Source: G963678445 sp963678445
GTDB lineage: Bacteria > Hydrogenedentota > Hydrogenedentia > Hydrogenedentales > G963678445
Length of the DNA stretch: 64,000 nucleotides
Assembly (NCBI GenBank): GCA_963678445.1
Contig: OY782877.1
Span: 3,038,001 to 3,102,000, forward strand
Direction of reading: 5' to 3'
Position 1 is the first letter of the stretch; the number at the start of each line of letters is the position of its first letter. Shown here piece after piece: positions 34,630-47,700 of this stretch. Under the pieces are notes generated by a model, which saw only the letters and a program-made list of their open reading frames with translations, did not search any database and was not told the DNA's origin. Made by a program: the position numbers and the translations under genes.

Positions 34630-36291
34630 ATGAAGTTACGTATGGGACTGGGTGTAGGGGCGCTGCTGCTTTTTGTTTGCGCTGTGAATGTCATGGTGTG
34701 GACCCAAGCGTTTTTTTCCTTGTGGGTATGTGGCCTGTTACTGGGGTCGGTGCTTTGTGGCGGTATTTGGCTGGCTTTGCTCTTTTTGTCCGGACTGGAT
34801 CGTTCCTCACTAGAGGGGCGCACCCTGGGGGGGGTGAATGCGGTCTTGTCTTCCGGCGTGTTTTTAGCAATTTGTATCGTGCTCTATGCCTTTACCTGTG
34901 TCTGGGGCATATCGCTGGACCTGACCCGGGAGGGGCGTCGTGATTTGGCGCCACAGACCATCCAGGTGTTGCAGGCCTTGACAAAAGAAGTGCAGGTGAC
35001 CTGTTTTTTTCTGGATATAGATGATGAATTAATCCTGATTGCCCGGGAAAAGGCAATGCGCTTTTTAGACCAGTGTTCCGAGTACACCGATTTGCTCAAA
35101 GTAGAGGTCCTGGACCCGCAGGTGGCCATGAACCGCCTGGAGTCGATGGATGTCGCCATGGCGTCGGCCCAAGGTACCGTGGTGATCCAGCAGGGAACGC
35201 GTAAGCAAGTGATTCGTCTTTCCGGCGGCAGTCCGCGTTTGGAAGAACGCGAGTTTACAAATTCATTGGTCAACGTGTTGCGCGATTCGGAACCGAAGAT
35301 CTATTTCCTGACCGGACATGGCGAACGACGCCTTGAAGATGCGGACTCGCAGAAGGGCTTGGGTAAGTTGGCCGAAGCGCTGACTCGTGAGGGCTATCAA
35401 GTAGAGTCGCTAGGTATTAAAATTAGCGAGCCGCAAATCCCGGCCGATTGCGATATTTTGCTGATCGGCAATCTGGGCGGCGATCTGCATCCGCAAGAAA
35501 TTACAGCGCTAAAGGCCTATGTGCGCCGTGGGGGACGGTTTTTTATCGCTTTGGACCCGTGGGTGAGGGCCAATGCTGCTAGTAGCAGAGAGCACTTTCG
35601 CCCTTGGTTAGAAGAGGCCTTTGGCGTACATGCCGGTAGCGATATTATTCTGACGCAGCCGAATCAGCCTTCCTATGCGGTAGAGCTACGTCCAGACAAT
35701 GCACCGTTTGCCCATATAGACGAAGATTTTATGATGTTTCGCGGTTGTTTTAACGCGGAGCATCCCATTATGCAAGGCTTTAACGAAGTTATGCTGCTTC
35801 AGGCGGTACGCACAATTTCACCGGTGGAAGAATTGCCCGCAGGGGTGGTGGTGAACAAGCTGTTGCGAACGACACCGGATTTCTGGGCAGAGACGGCGGT
35901 GGCGAAGTATGCACAAACAGGAGATGCAAAGCCGGATCTGGGTGAACCACAAGGGGTATTAACCGTTGCCGTGGCGGCGGTGCGTCGATGTGAAGATGCG
36001 ATGGAAGGCGCACCCAAGGATGCCCGTCTGGTGGTAGTGGGTGATTCCGATTTTATGTCCAACACGCAAGTTACCTATCCTGGGCATATGAATTTCGTAC
36101 TTAATACAATGGCCTGGCTGACCGAAAGCGAAGAACTCATTGCGATTCGTCCCACGGGCAAAGAAGATCCGCCGTTGGTCTTAACCACGCATCAGGAGCG
36201 TTCAGTAGTGTGGGTTTCCACCCTGCTGACGGTGCAATTGGTGATGCTGGCCGGATTGGGCGTTTATTTCCTGCGGAGGAAAAATCGATGA
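34630..36291 (+). CDS. GldG-like ABC auxiliary membrane protein
   Basis: 553 residues with two or three N-terminal membrane helices (about 5-30, 35-60 and 75-95), a large extracytoplasmic domain and a C-terminal helix (VSTLLTVQLVMLAGLGVYFL). The domain has the GldG/ABC_transp_aux signature, including ISLDLTREGRRDLAPQTIQVL, VYFLTGHGER-like text (IYFLTGHGERRLEDAD) and RVVVVGDSDF-like text (LVVVGDSDFMSN). It is the usual partner of the ATPase/permease pair. It overlaps the DUF4340 gene at ATGA. Confidence 0.88.
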   Translation: MKLRMGLGVGALLLFVCAVNVMVWTQAFFSLWVCGLLLGSVLCGGIWLALLFLSGLDRSSLEGRTLGGVNAVLSSGVFLAICIVLYAFTCVWGISLDLTREGRRDLAPQTIQVLQALTKEVQVTCFFLDIDDELILIAREKAMRFLDQCSEYTDLLKVEVLDPQVAMNRLESMDVAMASAQGTVVIQQGTRKQVIRLSGGSPRLEEREFTNSLVNVLRDSEPKIYFLTGHGERRLEDADSQKGLGKLAEALTREGYQVESLGIKISEPQIPADCDILLIGNLGGDLHPQEITALKAYVRRGGRFFIALDPWVRANAASSREHFRPWLEEAFGVHAGSDIILTQPNQPSYAVELRPDNAPFAHIDEDFMMFRGCFNAEHPIMQGFNEVMLLQAVRTISPVEELPAGVVVNKLLRTTPDFWAETAVAKYAQTGDAKPDLGEPQGVLTVAVAAVRRCEDAMEGAPKDARLVVVGDSDFMSNTQVTYPGHMNFVLNTMAWLTESEELIAIRPTGKEDPPLVLTTHQERSVVWVSTLLTVQLVMLAGLGVYFLRRKNR

Positions 36292-38135
36292 AGCTAAAAC
36301 ATACATTAGGCTTATTAGGCGTACTCATACTATTGTTGGCGGGCTACTGGGCGATGCTGCACCGGGAAAAGGAGGTGGTACGGGAACAGTTGGAAGCCAA
36401 GCGGATGTTCGATTTTACGCCGGAGCAAGTCGTGCAGTTGTCCATTCAGCAGCTCGATGCGCCATTGACGATGGCCAAGCGGGACGAAGAAGCAGGCGGC
36501 TGGGCTTTTCTCAAACCGAATCATACCATCACAGCCTACCACCCCCTGTGGGATCGCGTGGCGACGAATTTGACGGTGTTGATGAATGAGCGCACCATCA
36601 CGGCTCAACCGGAGGATTTGGCGCAGTATGGCTTGGCGCAGCCACTTTTGACGGTGACGGCGGAGGTAGCGGATAAAGGGCCGGTGCGCCTGGATTTTGG
36701 AAAGTTGGAACCAACGCAGAATTATCGGTATGCGCGTATGGATGAAGGCGCTGTTTTTCTGGTGTCAAAGGGCGCTTTTTTTGAGTTGAATCGGCCGCTA
36801 AAAGATTTACGCCATCAGTTTCTCCTTAAAAGCCGCGAGGAGCCATTGATCTACCTGGAGTACGCCCGCATCTGGACGGGAGCACAGGCGTCGCAAATGG
36901 AAGCGCCGCCAGAATTGGGCGAAGAGTCGGACGTGCGTGTAATGATTAGCCGGGAAGACCCCGACAGTCCTTGGCGTATGTTGCAGCCGACTGAGGCCGC
37001 GGTAGATCAGGAAGCGGCCAAGGCCTTGACCGATGAATTGCAATTTGCCGTAGTAGAGCGCTTTATCGATCTGCCAGAAGATTTGAGTGATTATGGATTA
37101 AAACCGCCACGCTGTCGTATATCCGTACAAGATGCGCGTGGGGGCGACACCCAAATATTATACATCGGTGGGATCGACCACCTGGAAGGCACCGGTAGCA
37201 TTTTCATCAAACGGGTGGATTGTGATTCGGTCTTCCTCGTCTCACCGCACCTGATGACCTTGCTTCCAGAGAAACCCGATACTCTGCGAGAACACCGTTT
37301 AGTCAGCCGTGATGCTATGGACCTCCAATCGGTGCACTACCATCGCAAAGAGCAGGAGTATACCTTCCTTAAAGATCCGGCGGAGGGCTGGAGTTTGGAG
37401 GGGATGTTGCCCGCCGATGCGAATAAGATTGCGATTTCATACTTCATTTCTACGTTACAGGAAATGCGCTGTGCAAGTTTCTACCCAGGGACTCCTCAGG
37501 ACTACCATCTGGGCGAGCCGGAATTGGAATTGACCTTGGCGTATGCACAGGGCGAGGCCGTACACCTACGCTTCTGGCCGCATCCTGCAGACCATGGTAG
37601 CTATTATGCCCTCCAGGACACGGGGGCTTTGGTGATGGTGTACCGGAATTTTCTAGAGCGCCTTTTTGCACCGCGAAAAAATTACCTCACGCGGGAGTTA
37701 TTGCGTTTCAACAAGCTTGGCGCGGCTCGTGTGGACATGCAGTTTGAAGGAACGACATACCGTTTCGAGAAGATTCATGATAAATGGGTGGTCCAGACTC
37801 CCGAAAACAAGGTGCTGACCTACCAGAGCGATATGGACACCCTATTGGATGCACTTACCCCGCTTAAGGCAACGGATATCATCGAGACGCCCGACGCTGA
37901 TCGAAGCGCATATGGCCTCACACAGCCTCAATTGGTGTTGCATATTGGGGTGGAAAAAGAGGAAGAGCCTGGCCAACTGGATACCTTAGGTCCGCTGACG
38001 GTAGGGGTGACAACGGACAAGGAAACGCCGCAACACTATGTGACGACATCCTTACGCGATGGCGTTTACCTTGTTTCACACAATTTAATCGAGGCAGTTC
38101 GTGAGATGCTACGCGGCGTCAAGGACCGCGTTTAG
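36288..38135 (+). CDS. DUF4340-domain membrane-anchored protein
   Basis: 615 residues from ATG 36288 (GGAGG upstream; overlaps the previous stop). An N-terminal membrane anchor (TLGLLGVLILLLAGYWAML) precedes three related beta-rich segments of the DUF4340 type, marked by LAQYGLAQPLLTVTAEVA, LSDYGLKPPRCRISVQD and RSAYGLTQPQLVLHIGV. The recurring 'YGL.xP' motif is the family hallmark. DUF4340 proteins consistently follow GldG-like genes in Planctomycetes, Verrucomicrobia and relatives, so it is probably the extracytoplasmic fourth component of the exporter. No terminator was seen; repeat copy E begins at its stop codon. Confidence 0.87.
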   Translation: MKLKHTLGLLGVLILLLAGYWAMLHREKEVVREQLEAKRMFDFTPEQVVQLSIQQLDAPLTMAKRDEEAGGWAFLKPNHTITAYHPLWDRVATNLTVLMNERTITAQPEDLAQYGLAQPLLTVTAEVADKGPVRLDFGKLEPTQNYRYARMDEGAVFLVSKGAFFELNRPLKDLRHQFLLKSREEPLIYLEYARIWTGAQASQMEAPPELGEESDVRVMISREDPDSPWRMLQPTEAAVDQEAAKALTDELQFAVVERFIDLPEDLSDYGLKPPRCRISVQDARGGDTQILYIGGIDHLEGTGSIFIKRVDCDSVFLVSPHLMTLLPEKPDTLREHRLVSRDAMDLQSVHYHRKEQEYTFLKDPAEGWSLEGMLPADANKIAISYFISTLQEMRCASFYPGTPQDYHLGEPELELTLAYAQGEAVHLRFWPHPADHGSYYALQDTGALVMVYRNFLERLFAPRKNYLTRELLRFNKLGAARVDMQFEGTTYRFEKIHDKWVVQTPENKVLTYQSDMDTLLDALTPLKATDIIETPDADRSAYGLTQPQLVLHIGVEKEEEPGQLDTLGPLTVGVTTDKETPQHYVTTSLRDGVYLVSHNLIEAVREMLRGVKDRV

Positions 38136-38242
38136 TTGCGTGGCCAGAATTTCAGAAGCTGTCATAAAAACCGAAATTTTACGCTACTCAGAGACGGGAA
38201 GGACCATGCCGCTTCTTTGCGGTCGCTGGACCGCCTTGGGTT
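38132..38242 (+). repeat. Dispersed intergenic repeat, copy E
   Basis: A full copy whose left end overlaps the stop codon of the DUF4340 gene: TTTAG, then TTTCAGAAGCTGTCATAAAA, CGAAATTTTACG, GACGGGAAGGACCATGCCG and the hairpin GCGGTC-gctg-GACCGC at 38219-38234. It matches copy C, read in reverse, best in the GGACCATGCC segment. Confidence 0.82.
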
Positions 38243-38346
38243 GGAATAATAAATAATTTACAAAATTTGCGAAAAATAACAGGGTGCGAAAAAGGCCAGA
38301 GCTACTTAACCATAAGTAACAACAAGAATTGCAGGGATTTTCTTTG

Positions 38347-38375
38347 TTGACACGAACGCGCGCCTGTGCTATAAA
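38347..38375 (+). promoter_or_regulatory. Near-consensus sigma70 promoter
   Basis: TTGACA at 38347-38352, a 17-nt spacer and TATAAA at 38370-38375. It is the strongest promoter match in the window and reads into the second giant gene, with a leader of about 360 nt. Confidence 0.75.
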
Positions 38376-38523
38376 AAACCACATAATGCCGAAGAGCCAC
38401 ATAACGCCGTCTGGTTGCACTGTACGCAAAAGTGTCGAGACGTGCGTTGTGATAGTTGCTATATAGGCGCTGTGGCGGTGGTGTGCGGTGTTGTAAATGA
38501 TGTAGTGCAACGTAATCGTTATA

Positions 38524-38541
38524 CATTCCTGGGAGGGAATG
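38524..38541 (+). other. Small hairpin in the leader of the second giant gene
   Basis: CATTCC (38524-38529) pairs with GGAATG (38536-38541) around a 6-nt loop. Function unknown. Confidence 0.35.
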
Positions 38542-38737
38542 AGAAGCGTTGATAGATATATTTTGCTTCTTTTTTAGCCGTCCTGACGAAAAGGTGGCGT
38601 AAAGTCGAAGCATAACGGGTGTGAGTGTGGTCTGAGCCACTTTGTAGAACAAGGAAGAAGAGAACATGCCGCGGAAGGCGTAATTGGTAGGCCGACGGGG
38701 CTTCTTTCATTTATCTATCGCGGAGGAGAATTTCAAC

Positions 38738-41700
38738 GTGAGCATAAAGCACGGCGCGATGCTGGGACTGACCATTGCGGTCATGGGAATGCTGAGTGTG
38801 TTGGGGATAGTGAGCGGACCGGGTGCCGATGGTGGCCATGGGGTGAGCGCAGCGACAACCCAGCCAGGCCTTGAAACGTCATACGCCCGAGCTGTGTCTG
38901 AACCGCCCACCCAAGCCGATGCGCTTGCCGACGTTCTGACGACACCAGCACAAGAACCCATTGCCTTGCCTGAAGCTACGAAAGTAGCCTCCGCAGCAGC
39001 GCCCGGCACAATTATAAAAGATCTTCTGGCGCAAAGCGTGCTGGCGCAAGACGTGGAATTGCTGTGTGATTTGATTCCTAACATAGCGATAGAGGGCAAC
39101 TTTTCCGCAGTTGATGCAGAGCTTCCGGTATGGTTTTATCACGACATGCGTAATGCAGAGGACAACTCGCTTTCAACGGAAGTGACTGCGATGGAGTGGT
39201 ACTTCAAACAGCCTGCTGTTGTGGACGGCGAAGAGGTATGGGGTGATCCGGATGTGTACCAGGCTCGCATTGATTATACCGCTTTTCCCGAACAGGCGCG
39301 GGTTTCGTACACTTATGCAGAGGACGGAAGCTACGACGTAGGTGTTCGTATCCGTGTCGGTGCTACATGGTGCCCGCCCCAATCAGATCCTCCCTATGTA
39401 TTTCGTGGTTTGGTTTCCGTAGGCAGCGTGCCTGCAGCAAAATTTGAGACAACAGATCTGTTGCAGGATGCAGATACCTACGCCATAGTTCCTTCCAGTA
39501 ATTGGGTGCAACTGTTCAGTTTTAACATGTCCTACGGTGAGAAGGAATATGCTCCGCGGGCATTGACACAATTAAGATTCCGCCTACGTGCCGATCCGAA
39601 AGCGGCGGAGCGTGAGTATCGCGTAGCCGGGGGACCAACAGAAGATAATATCCGTACCTTTGCCATTTATTTGGACGCAGATGGCTCAGATGACTTCGAT
39701 CCGGACGAGGATGCCGAAGTGGTGGTTTGGGACTCGCACGGGTATCCGTATGAGATGCCAACACTAGGGGCGGGGAATATAACCTATAATGGGCACAATT
39801 ATGTTATCAACGATGTCGAATATAATTTAAATTTCGCATTGGATCCTTCCCAAGCGGCCTTTGATGCGGCTAATCCATATTCGAACAGTAACCCTAAGTT
39901 TCCGCAAGAAAAATGGATCACAGCAGCTCCGGGGGATGGTAATACCTATTTCCTGGTCTTTCAAACATCATCGACATGGCATGCGCCGCAAACGTTGAGT
40001 TATGAATTATTAGATGCGCGTATGGATCGCATCAGCGTACAAAATGCAGCAGTGTTAGGTTTTCCCCGTAAAACAGATGGGACACCAGTAGATTCATATT
40101 CGCCTAATTTTTACGACCTGAATGCTCCTGAAATACTTGCACCTGAAGCAGGGTATTCCTCTAGTTTCACCATTCAGGATCTGCGCGGTCCAGAGGCCCC
40201 TTCTCAGCCAGCGTCATATGCCAATATATGGAATTATCAGCAGCGTATGTATACGCCGCTCTCAGAGTATGTGCGCCCGCGTTGGGACAAAGGTACGGCC
40301 CTGATGAATATCGTCCAAGGGGAGACGCTGGACCTGCGTAAATTGATTCCTGTAGAGGCATGGGAACCCCTTATCGGGATTGATGCCCATGGTGGGTCCT
40401 GTATCGCGGATCAGCCGCGTGAAATCAATGTTATCTTTACCGATATCGGTGCCGATCCCTTTGGTGCACCCGGAAATGGAGGTTTTGATCCCCGGGAAGG
40501 CTTGGAACGCTTTACCTCTTGGCAGCATGATGATTATACAGTTGCCGCGGGGGAAGACTATGCTTTTAATGGGGTTTGGTTGTGGTACGACACCGAGGGT
40601 GGCGATAGCTGTAAGCGCTATTGCCCTGGCAATGGGGTTTTCGATGCGCCTGTCCCCAACGGAAGGAATGGCGCGACCTTGGTAGACTTTCCCATGGTCC
40701 CGGAGATTCTTACCGAATTTGGAGAGTCAAGCTATGCGGAGGAAATGCAGCATTACGAATGGGAATACATTCCCTTTCCCCCCGGAGGGGGGGACCCATG
40801 GTGGAAGATTCGTCTGCGTTTCAGCGGCGGTCGACGCCGTGCCCCAACAGATGTCTGTACAGGTTATTTTGAAGTTATTCCAGATCCAGTACCCGAAGCG
40901 CAGTACGATTACTTCCTGGTGATGCGTGCGGACAGTGGTTATGAAGATATCTCTGGGCGCACGGGTGATGGCGTAGGAATTTTGCCGGGTGCCGATTTCC
41001 GCTGTTTCATTGAACCGCGTCGTTGGCACCCGGGTAGCCCCGCTACCGACAATACGCCCGAGGTTCCCGCACACTGGGATGGAGGTGTACTGCTAACCAG
41101 TTTTGATTTTGACGATTTGCTTCCTTACCCAGCACTTGCGAATCCATACCTGCAGGAAAAATTAAATATAGATCCTAAAATGATTGGTTTTTGGCAGGAT
41201 AATGCCGATGCCAATGACAATGTTTGCAGTGCCTTGGAGTATCCTTGCACGGGGACCTATTCGAGTCCACTGCCGTGGTGGAACGAACGCATGATGAACC
41301 GGGATACGGTCAAGCCATTACGCACAACTGTAGAAGTGCATGACTTGGTAATGACCTATAGTACAGATAGCTACTATGCTAAAGAAACACCGATTCACCC
41401 TGCTCAAGACATAAGTCGCTGGTATATCGGTATTGTTTTAAGTTCCGACTATCTGGTGCGAGGTACCGGTTTCCCTGATTGGGTAGATCCGGCCATATTT
41501 GTAATACAATCGGGTGGCGAAACGCTGCCATTTGGTCTTTTGGAATTCCGTTTCATGAATTTCAACTATCCAGACATCACGCCGGACCAATCTGATCGTA
41601 TCTTTAATGATGACCACCAGACAGCGGTTCAATATGCATTTGAAACCGTGCCATTCAAGCTGAATGGCGACGCAATTGATTCGCAGAATATGTGGCCGCG

Positions 41701-44700
41701 CTCCTCAGATTTCCGGAATCCATACGAGCAGCCGACCCTGCCGCGTTTTAGTACATGGCCCATGAAGAATGCTCCTGTTAGTATGGGCTTCAGCAGTTAC
41801 TGTTACCTTGCCGATGATGGGGGGAATAATGAACCCTTCTTGACCCCGACGAGCAGTGAAAGTACCCGGACCTACGAAGATGATGTCTATGTTTTCGTCG
41901 TGGAAGATCAGACAGTCGCCTTTGGTGATGTGTCGGGATGCTGGCTGGTGGATTCGGCAGGGGCAAAATTCCGGATTCTGAGTAACAGTGGTACGGCGTT
42001 GACCCTGGAGAAAGGCCATGCGGCCTATAATGGGCGAGAATACCTCACGCATCCAGATGGCACTATTAGTCTGTCTACCTATCCCTATGGGATTGGTGTG
42101 GGGCAGGAATATGCTGTTCGTCGTGGTCATTGGATGATTGTCAGAGACACGCTACGCCGCGGTACCTATCCGCGCATGGAAGACTGGTCGGCCGGTCTGG
42201 CGCAGTCCAACGGAACGCCGGGACCCAATGGCGAAGCGCGTGGGGCGCGTTTGTTAAAACAATATATTGGTGCCAGTTCTCAACCCACAGGTATGCTGGG
42301 CTTTAACTTGGTCGGTACGGAAGATAACAACGTAAATGCCGACGCGGAAATAAGCCTGCAGGGAATCACGGTAGCATTCTGGGGACCTGAGTTTAAGGTG
42401 GGCCATTTAGCGAAATTGGACGCTACTGCAGGCGCTTTCTCCGGAATTCAGCTCTACGAAGACACCAATGGTTCTGGGGTCTTTGAAGGTCCGGTGCTCT
42501 ATGAAACGGCGATGGAAACGCTGACCGTAAATGCCGGCCAAGATGAGATCATTCCCGTGGCGCCAAGTATGCTGGAATGGAAGAACAAACCCGAACCTGT
42601 CGATTTGGATGGCGACGGTATTGCCGATGATATGAGTGGCGATGGTGTAGTGGCCTCAGATCAGGGCATGTCGCTGATAACGGGATTGCCCTTAGAGGCG
42701 GATGAGGTAACGCGTTGGGATGGTCTGTCGGATGAGGCATGGGTAGTCTCACTGAATCCGCTCAATCCGTGGACTGTTCCGCATGCGGATAATGATCGCG
42801 AAGCGGAAGCAAAACGAGTGGCGAGCAGCCTTTCTGATGTCTCAACGGTCTGGGATTTGAACCAAAATATGTCAATGGCAGGTTGGCCAAGTTTCTGGGG
42901 AGAGACTCCCGCATGGGTGCAGGCAACACCACTAGCCTCACTGGAAAAAGAGGCAAAAGCTTCCTCCGCAGCAATGCTTGCCAATAACAAAGGCGACGAT
43001 TTATTTGTCGTCGTGCGTACATCGGATTCAATCCCGGCCTTCTCGGAATTCCGTTGTGTTGTTCCGGCCACACTACCCGGCGGCGGCCGTCCTGACTCAG
43101 AGCGTCTTGCGGGTGTAAAAATGTTGCCTGCGGCCTATATCAGTCCGGGAGCATTCCGCAAGGCCAATCCGGAAGAAGGCGCGGTGCAGGATTTCTATGG
43201 TCACGATATGATGGCCGTAGACGTGCCTGCGGCTTTGGTTGATATGACAGAGCCATTGCTGCCGGACGTCGGACTTCAGGTGCCAGTAATTGAACCGGGT
43301 AGTCCTGGTTTTGCAGCCTTAGGTATTGATGTGTCTGCCAACCGCCCGGAAAACACAATTGCCAGTGGTGAAAAAGGTGCGGCTTTGGCAAATGGTTTCC
43401 AACCCATAGATATCCCCGATACAGTGTCAGAGGTTTATTTTGCTGACGGTGCCTGGACTGCGGAGACGGTCGGATTTTGGTTGATTGGGGAGAGCTCGGC
43501 AGATGACCTGGAATCCCGTATCGAAGCCTACGAAATTACCGCTGTACAAGGAGATGAATTAATACTGCGTGCGGGTGCTCCGCGTAATGATAGCCCATGG
43601 CTGATCATCAAAAATCCCACCTTCCTGGAACAAGTTGTAGTAGAGTTGTATGAAGCGAATGAAGCGGGTGGTTTTGATCCAATGCGCGATCTGCTTCCAT
43701 TGGATTATGAAGATCCTGCCGCTGGCCATACGAGTGGACTCGCACTATACCGGGACAACGATTGGCACCCCTTGAACCGGAATGGTGAATTTGATCCACC
43801 GGTTCGTGATGAGGATGGCAATGTCCTTGAATACATCGATTTGCCGTTGCGATTGGATCATCCGCCGATGTGGATTGGTACGGTTGGTGGTGAACCACAA
43901 AACCAAGCGCGTTTTGTATTTTCACGTCCAGGAACGGATGATTTGATCGGCTTGGATGATGTTCCTTATGAAACACAAGCGCGTAATCGCCAGTGGGTTC
44001 CCCAGACATTCGGCAACGCGCCTAGCGATGCTGATTACGGTCCAGACTTCTTTGTTGTCGCGCGTACCTCGCGTGATATGTCCAAAGGGGATTCGTTCCA
44101 GGTAGGCTTGGTTTCCTGGGGCCCCAACACCCCTACGGAACCCGATCCCGACAACTTCAAGGCTTCCGTGGCGCAGACTGATGATCTAGGTCGTGTAATT
44201 AATGATTTTGACATGTTCTCCGAATATCCATGGGGCAGTCGTGCCTTGGGTTTTATCACCTTCTTCAAAGATGCACCGGAGGTGCGCTATTGGGGCTACG
44301 ATAAAGATGAGCGCAAAGAAGTTCCGCGTACAGAGTTAGATCACAGTCAGGATCAGTCGCGGATAGGCCGTTGGATTCGTACCAATACGCCTGTGGCGAG
44401 CATGACGCGGCCAATTGTAGCTTTAGAGCCGCCGGTGGTGGATTTCACAGCCGATCGCAACCGTCAGGTTGCAGGGGGCGACGTTAATTTCACCCTGAGA
44501 GCAACTGGTACGATTGCCAAGGTCCTGTGGCAGTTCGGCGATGGTTTAACATCGTCGGAGGAAAACCCCACGCATACCTATGCGCGTGCAGGCCTATACA
44601 CGGTTTCCTTGACAGTAACTGATCGTTTCGGCGTGCAGGACACAGAAACCAAGACGGATTTCATTGAGATTCTAGCGGAAGCTCCGATAGCAGATTTCAT

Positions 44701-47700
44701 CGCCGATCCGCAGGTGGGCAATATTACCCCTGATCCACTTTCGGGCAAACAGCCTGGATTAGATGTTTATTTCTATGATCGCTCAGTGGGTACCGATGCA
44801 ATTCAGCCGACGGCCTATTTCTGGAACTTTGGCGATGGCGAAACTTCGACCCAGACGCCTACAGAAGAAGAACCGCTGGTGCATCGTTATCTTGCAGAAG
44901 GTTTCTACACGGTGACTTTGGAGGTAACCTTCCGGGATACTACGACGGGAGATACGCTGAAAAAAACCCAAACCATAAATAATTACATTACCGTGCTTGA
45001 ATGCATCGGTTGTGATACCCAAAACGAAGGCGAAGGCGCGGCGGATGGTGAGGATGATGAGGCCCCTGCGGCCGATTTTGCTGTAGAGACGCTAATCCGT
45101 GACAAAGAGTCCTTGGTACCCCTCACGGATTGGGTACCACTGTGTTACTTTACCATGGGCTACCCAGCAGAAACACCGGCGCCACGTGTTTTGCGTACAC
45201 TGACCTATAAGATTCTGCCGGACAAGCGGGAGCCGAAGGATTTAAATTACGGTAACTTTGGCGCCCCCAATCCGTCCGACATACTGGAGTTCGGCTTATT
45301 TAAAGAGACACCGGCAGATGACGAGGGTGGTGATGGCGATGAGGATGCGAGAAATCATGTCTTGGATAGTGTTTATGATGATTTGCTCTACACTTGGGAT
45401 AGTTTGGGAACGCCACTGGGTCGAATTATTTCGCAGAGTACAATGGGCGGAATGACATATACCCTCGATTTCATCGGTGCCGGAACCCCGGACGATCCGG
45501 AATTTCCGGTGGAGGCGGAACCGGTTGATGATGATGATAAACTGGGCGGCGCCTCCTACATTCTGGCTGTGCGCACGTCGGCGGTGTGGCGCAGTATGCT
45601 GACGATGGGATGCCATGTGCTCAATGCCGAGATGATTCTGCCGACGACGGGTGAATATCCGGTGAAAGATGAAGACGAGCCCGATGCAGAACCGACACCG
45701 GTTGACTCCTATTCGGTTGATTTCCGTAATGGAGAGGCCTTTGAACCGGAAGCGGCCTATTCGTCCAGCTTTACGGCATGGGATATCAGTTCGGCGCCTG
45801 GGGATGAAAAACGCCCGACCTTCTTCAACACCTGGAATCATCCGCCGCAATTGTATACGCCCATTGCAGAGCAAACACGTCCACGTTGGAACAAGTTGGA
45901 TGACCTGTTAGAAATGACAGCGGGTGAACTACTTGAAATCCGAAAATTGCTTTCGCTGGATTCCTGGACAGATATGATTGGCCTGAATATCCAATCGACA
46001 AAATCGGTACATTTTGATGCCACCGGTCGCGACATTTCCAGCAAGGACGCGGCACAATTGCGTGAAGTGAACCTAATTCTCACCGATATTGGTGCCGATC
46101 CCTTTGGCGCACCCGGTAATGGTGGATTCAATCCGAATGATGCCTTAAAGCGGGTGACCACGCACGTTGGTGTGACATTTTTGGCAATGGAGACCGCCTC
46201 GAAAGAAGATATTACCTTCAATGGTGCTTGGGTGTGGCATGATACCAATAATAATGGTGTTTTTGATGCGCCCACACCGAATGAAAATGAAGGGGTCACG
46301 TTTAACGGCGATTTTCCACTCTTTCCGGATGATTTCCGCACCACAGATGCGAATCTGGATCTGATATCTGGTGATATTTTACAGTGGGAATACATTGCAT
46401 TGCCGCCCGGTGGTGGCGATCCGTGGTGGAAACTGAAAATGAATTTCTGGGGCGGTCGTCGTCGTCGCGATATCGATGAGGATGATGTCGAGGGCTACCT
46501 GGAAACTACACCGGATAATGCTGCTTCCGACGCATATTCTGGAAGTGAATACACATCGGATTATTTTGTGGTTGTACGGACTGACAGTGGTTTCCAGGAT
46601 ATATCCATGACTTCTCCGTCAGGTACGGGTGCAACCATGGGGGCGGATTTCCGTGCCTTTATTGAGCCGCGTCGCACGGATTCCAAGGGCAATCAAGTGG
46701 GCGGTGTGTATGTTGATAGTATGATTCCCCATCCAAGTTCGGGTGATACGTATTGGCAGGATGAAGTGTACTGGGGAAGTGAAGAGCCGTGGTGGCCTGA
46801 GCGTACCATCAATGCGAAGGCTTCAAAACCGGCGCGGATTGGTTTGGACGTACACGACTTAGTGTTGGTCTATGAGTCTGAATCTGCGCATAGCTATGAG
46901 ACCGATATCTTCTTTGGAGACGGCCCCAATAGCGATGCAGGGTGTCTAGGTTTCGTCATGGGGTTTGGCGATCCCACAGACTTTGAGTACTGGATGGATC
47001 CCTTTGACCTACAGCGTGCCCGTTTTTACAATGGTCACACGGTTGGTGTGCTTCGGTATCGCTACTTTGGCAGTATCAGCATTAATTTGATAGGGGATTC
47101 AGTGGTGCGTTTTGCGTATGACGAGACGAATAGTCGTGGTCAGTTCGCATTTGAAACCACCCCGTTCCATAACAATGAGGCACCGGAGGAGGATGGCCGT
47201 AGCGCTGCGTATCCCAATCCGCCGGCCCAGCCCTTCTTGCCGTGGTATTCGACATGGCCCAAAGAAAATAATCCGTATGAATATCCCCGTTTGAGCGATT
47301 GGCCTGCGGACGCCGTGCAGGCGCGTTTGCTGACGCAAAAAGTGGATATTGACAGTAGCCATACGGCAATGTTGGGGATTAACGCGGTTACTTCGACTGA
47401 TCCGATTGTCCAGGCAGGCCGCGAAGCACCCTCCTTGGCGGTGATGTATGTGGCTTTCTGGGGACCAGATTTTACTCCCTCGGATTTGAAGCCGCTGGAT
47501 GCCGAAGGCAAGCGTTATGATTCGGGTGTGCTTCTATGGCAAGATGCGGATAACAATGGAACGTTCTTTGAAGCGAAACCTTTTGAAGACTATACCGATC
47601 TTCCCATCACCGGCGCGGGTTTTGATGAGTTGGTGCCGTTGCGTAATCTGACGTGGCCGACGGAATCTGAACTCGTGGATCTGGATGGGGATGGCCAGGC

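Larger units (their letters stand above)
38136..38737. other. Long intergenic region and leader of the second giant gene
   Basis: 602 bp with repeat copy E, a near-consensus promoter at 38347 and about 360 nt of leader with a small hairpin. No coding signal was seen on either strand. Confidence 0.7.

Noticed and set aside
38246..38710. Short leftward open frames before the second giant gene
   Set aside because: They lack ribosome sites and motifs and run against a near-consensus rightward promoter.
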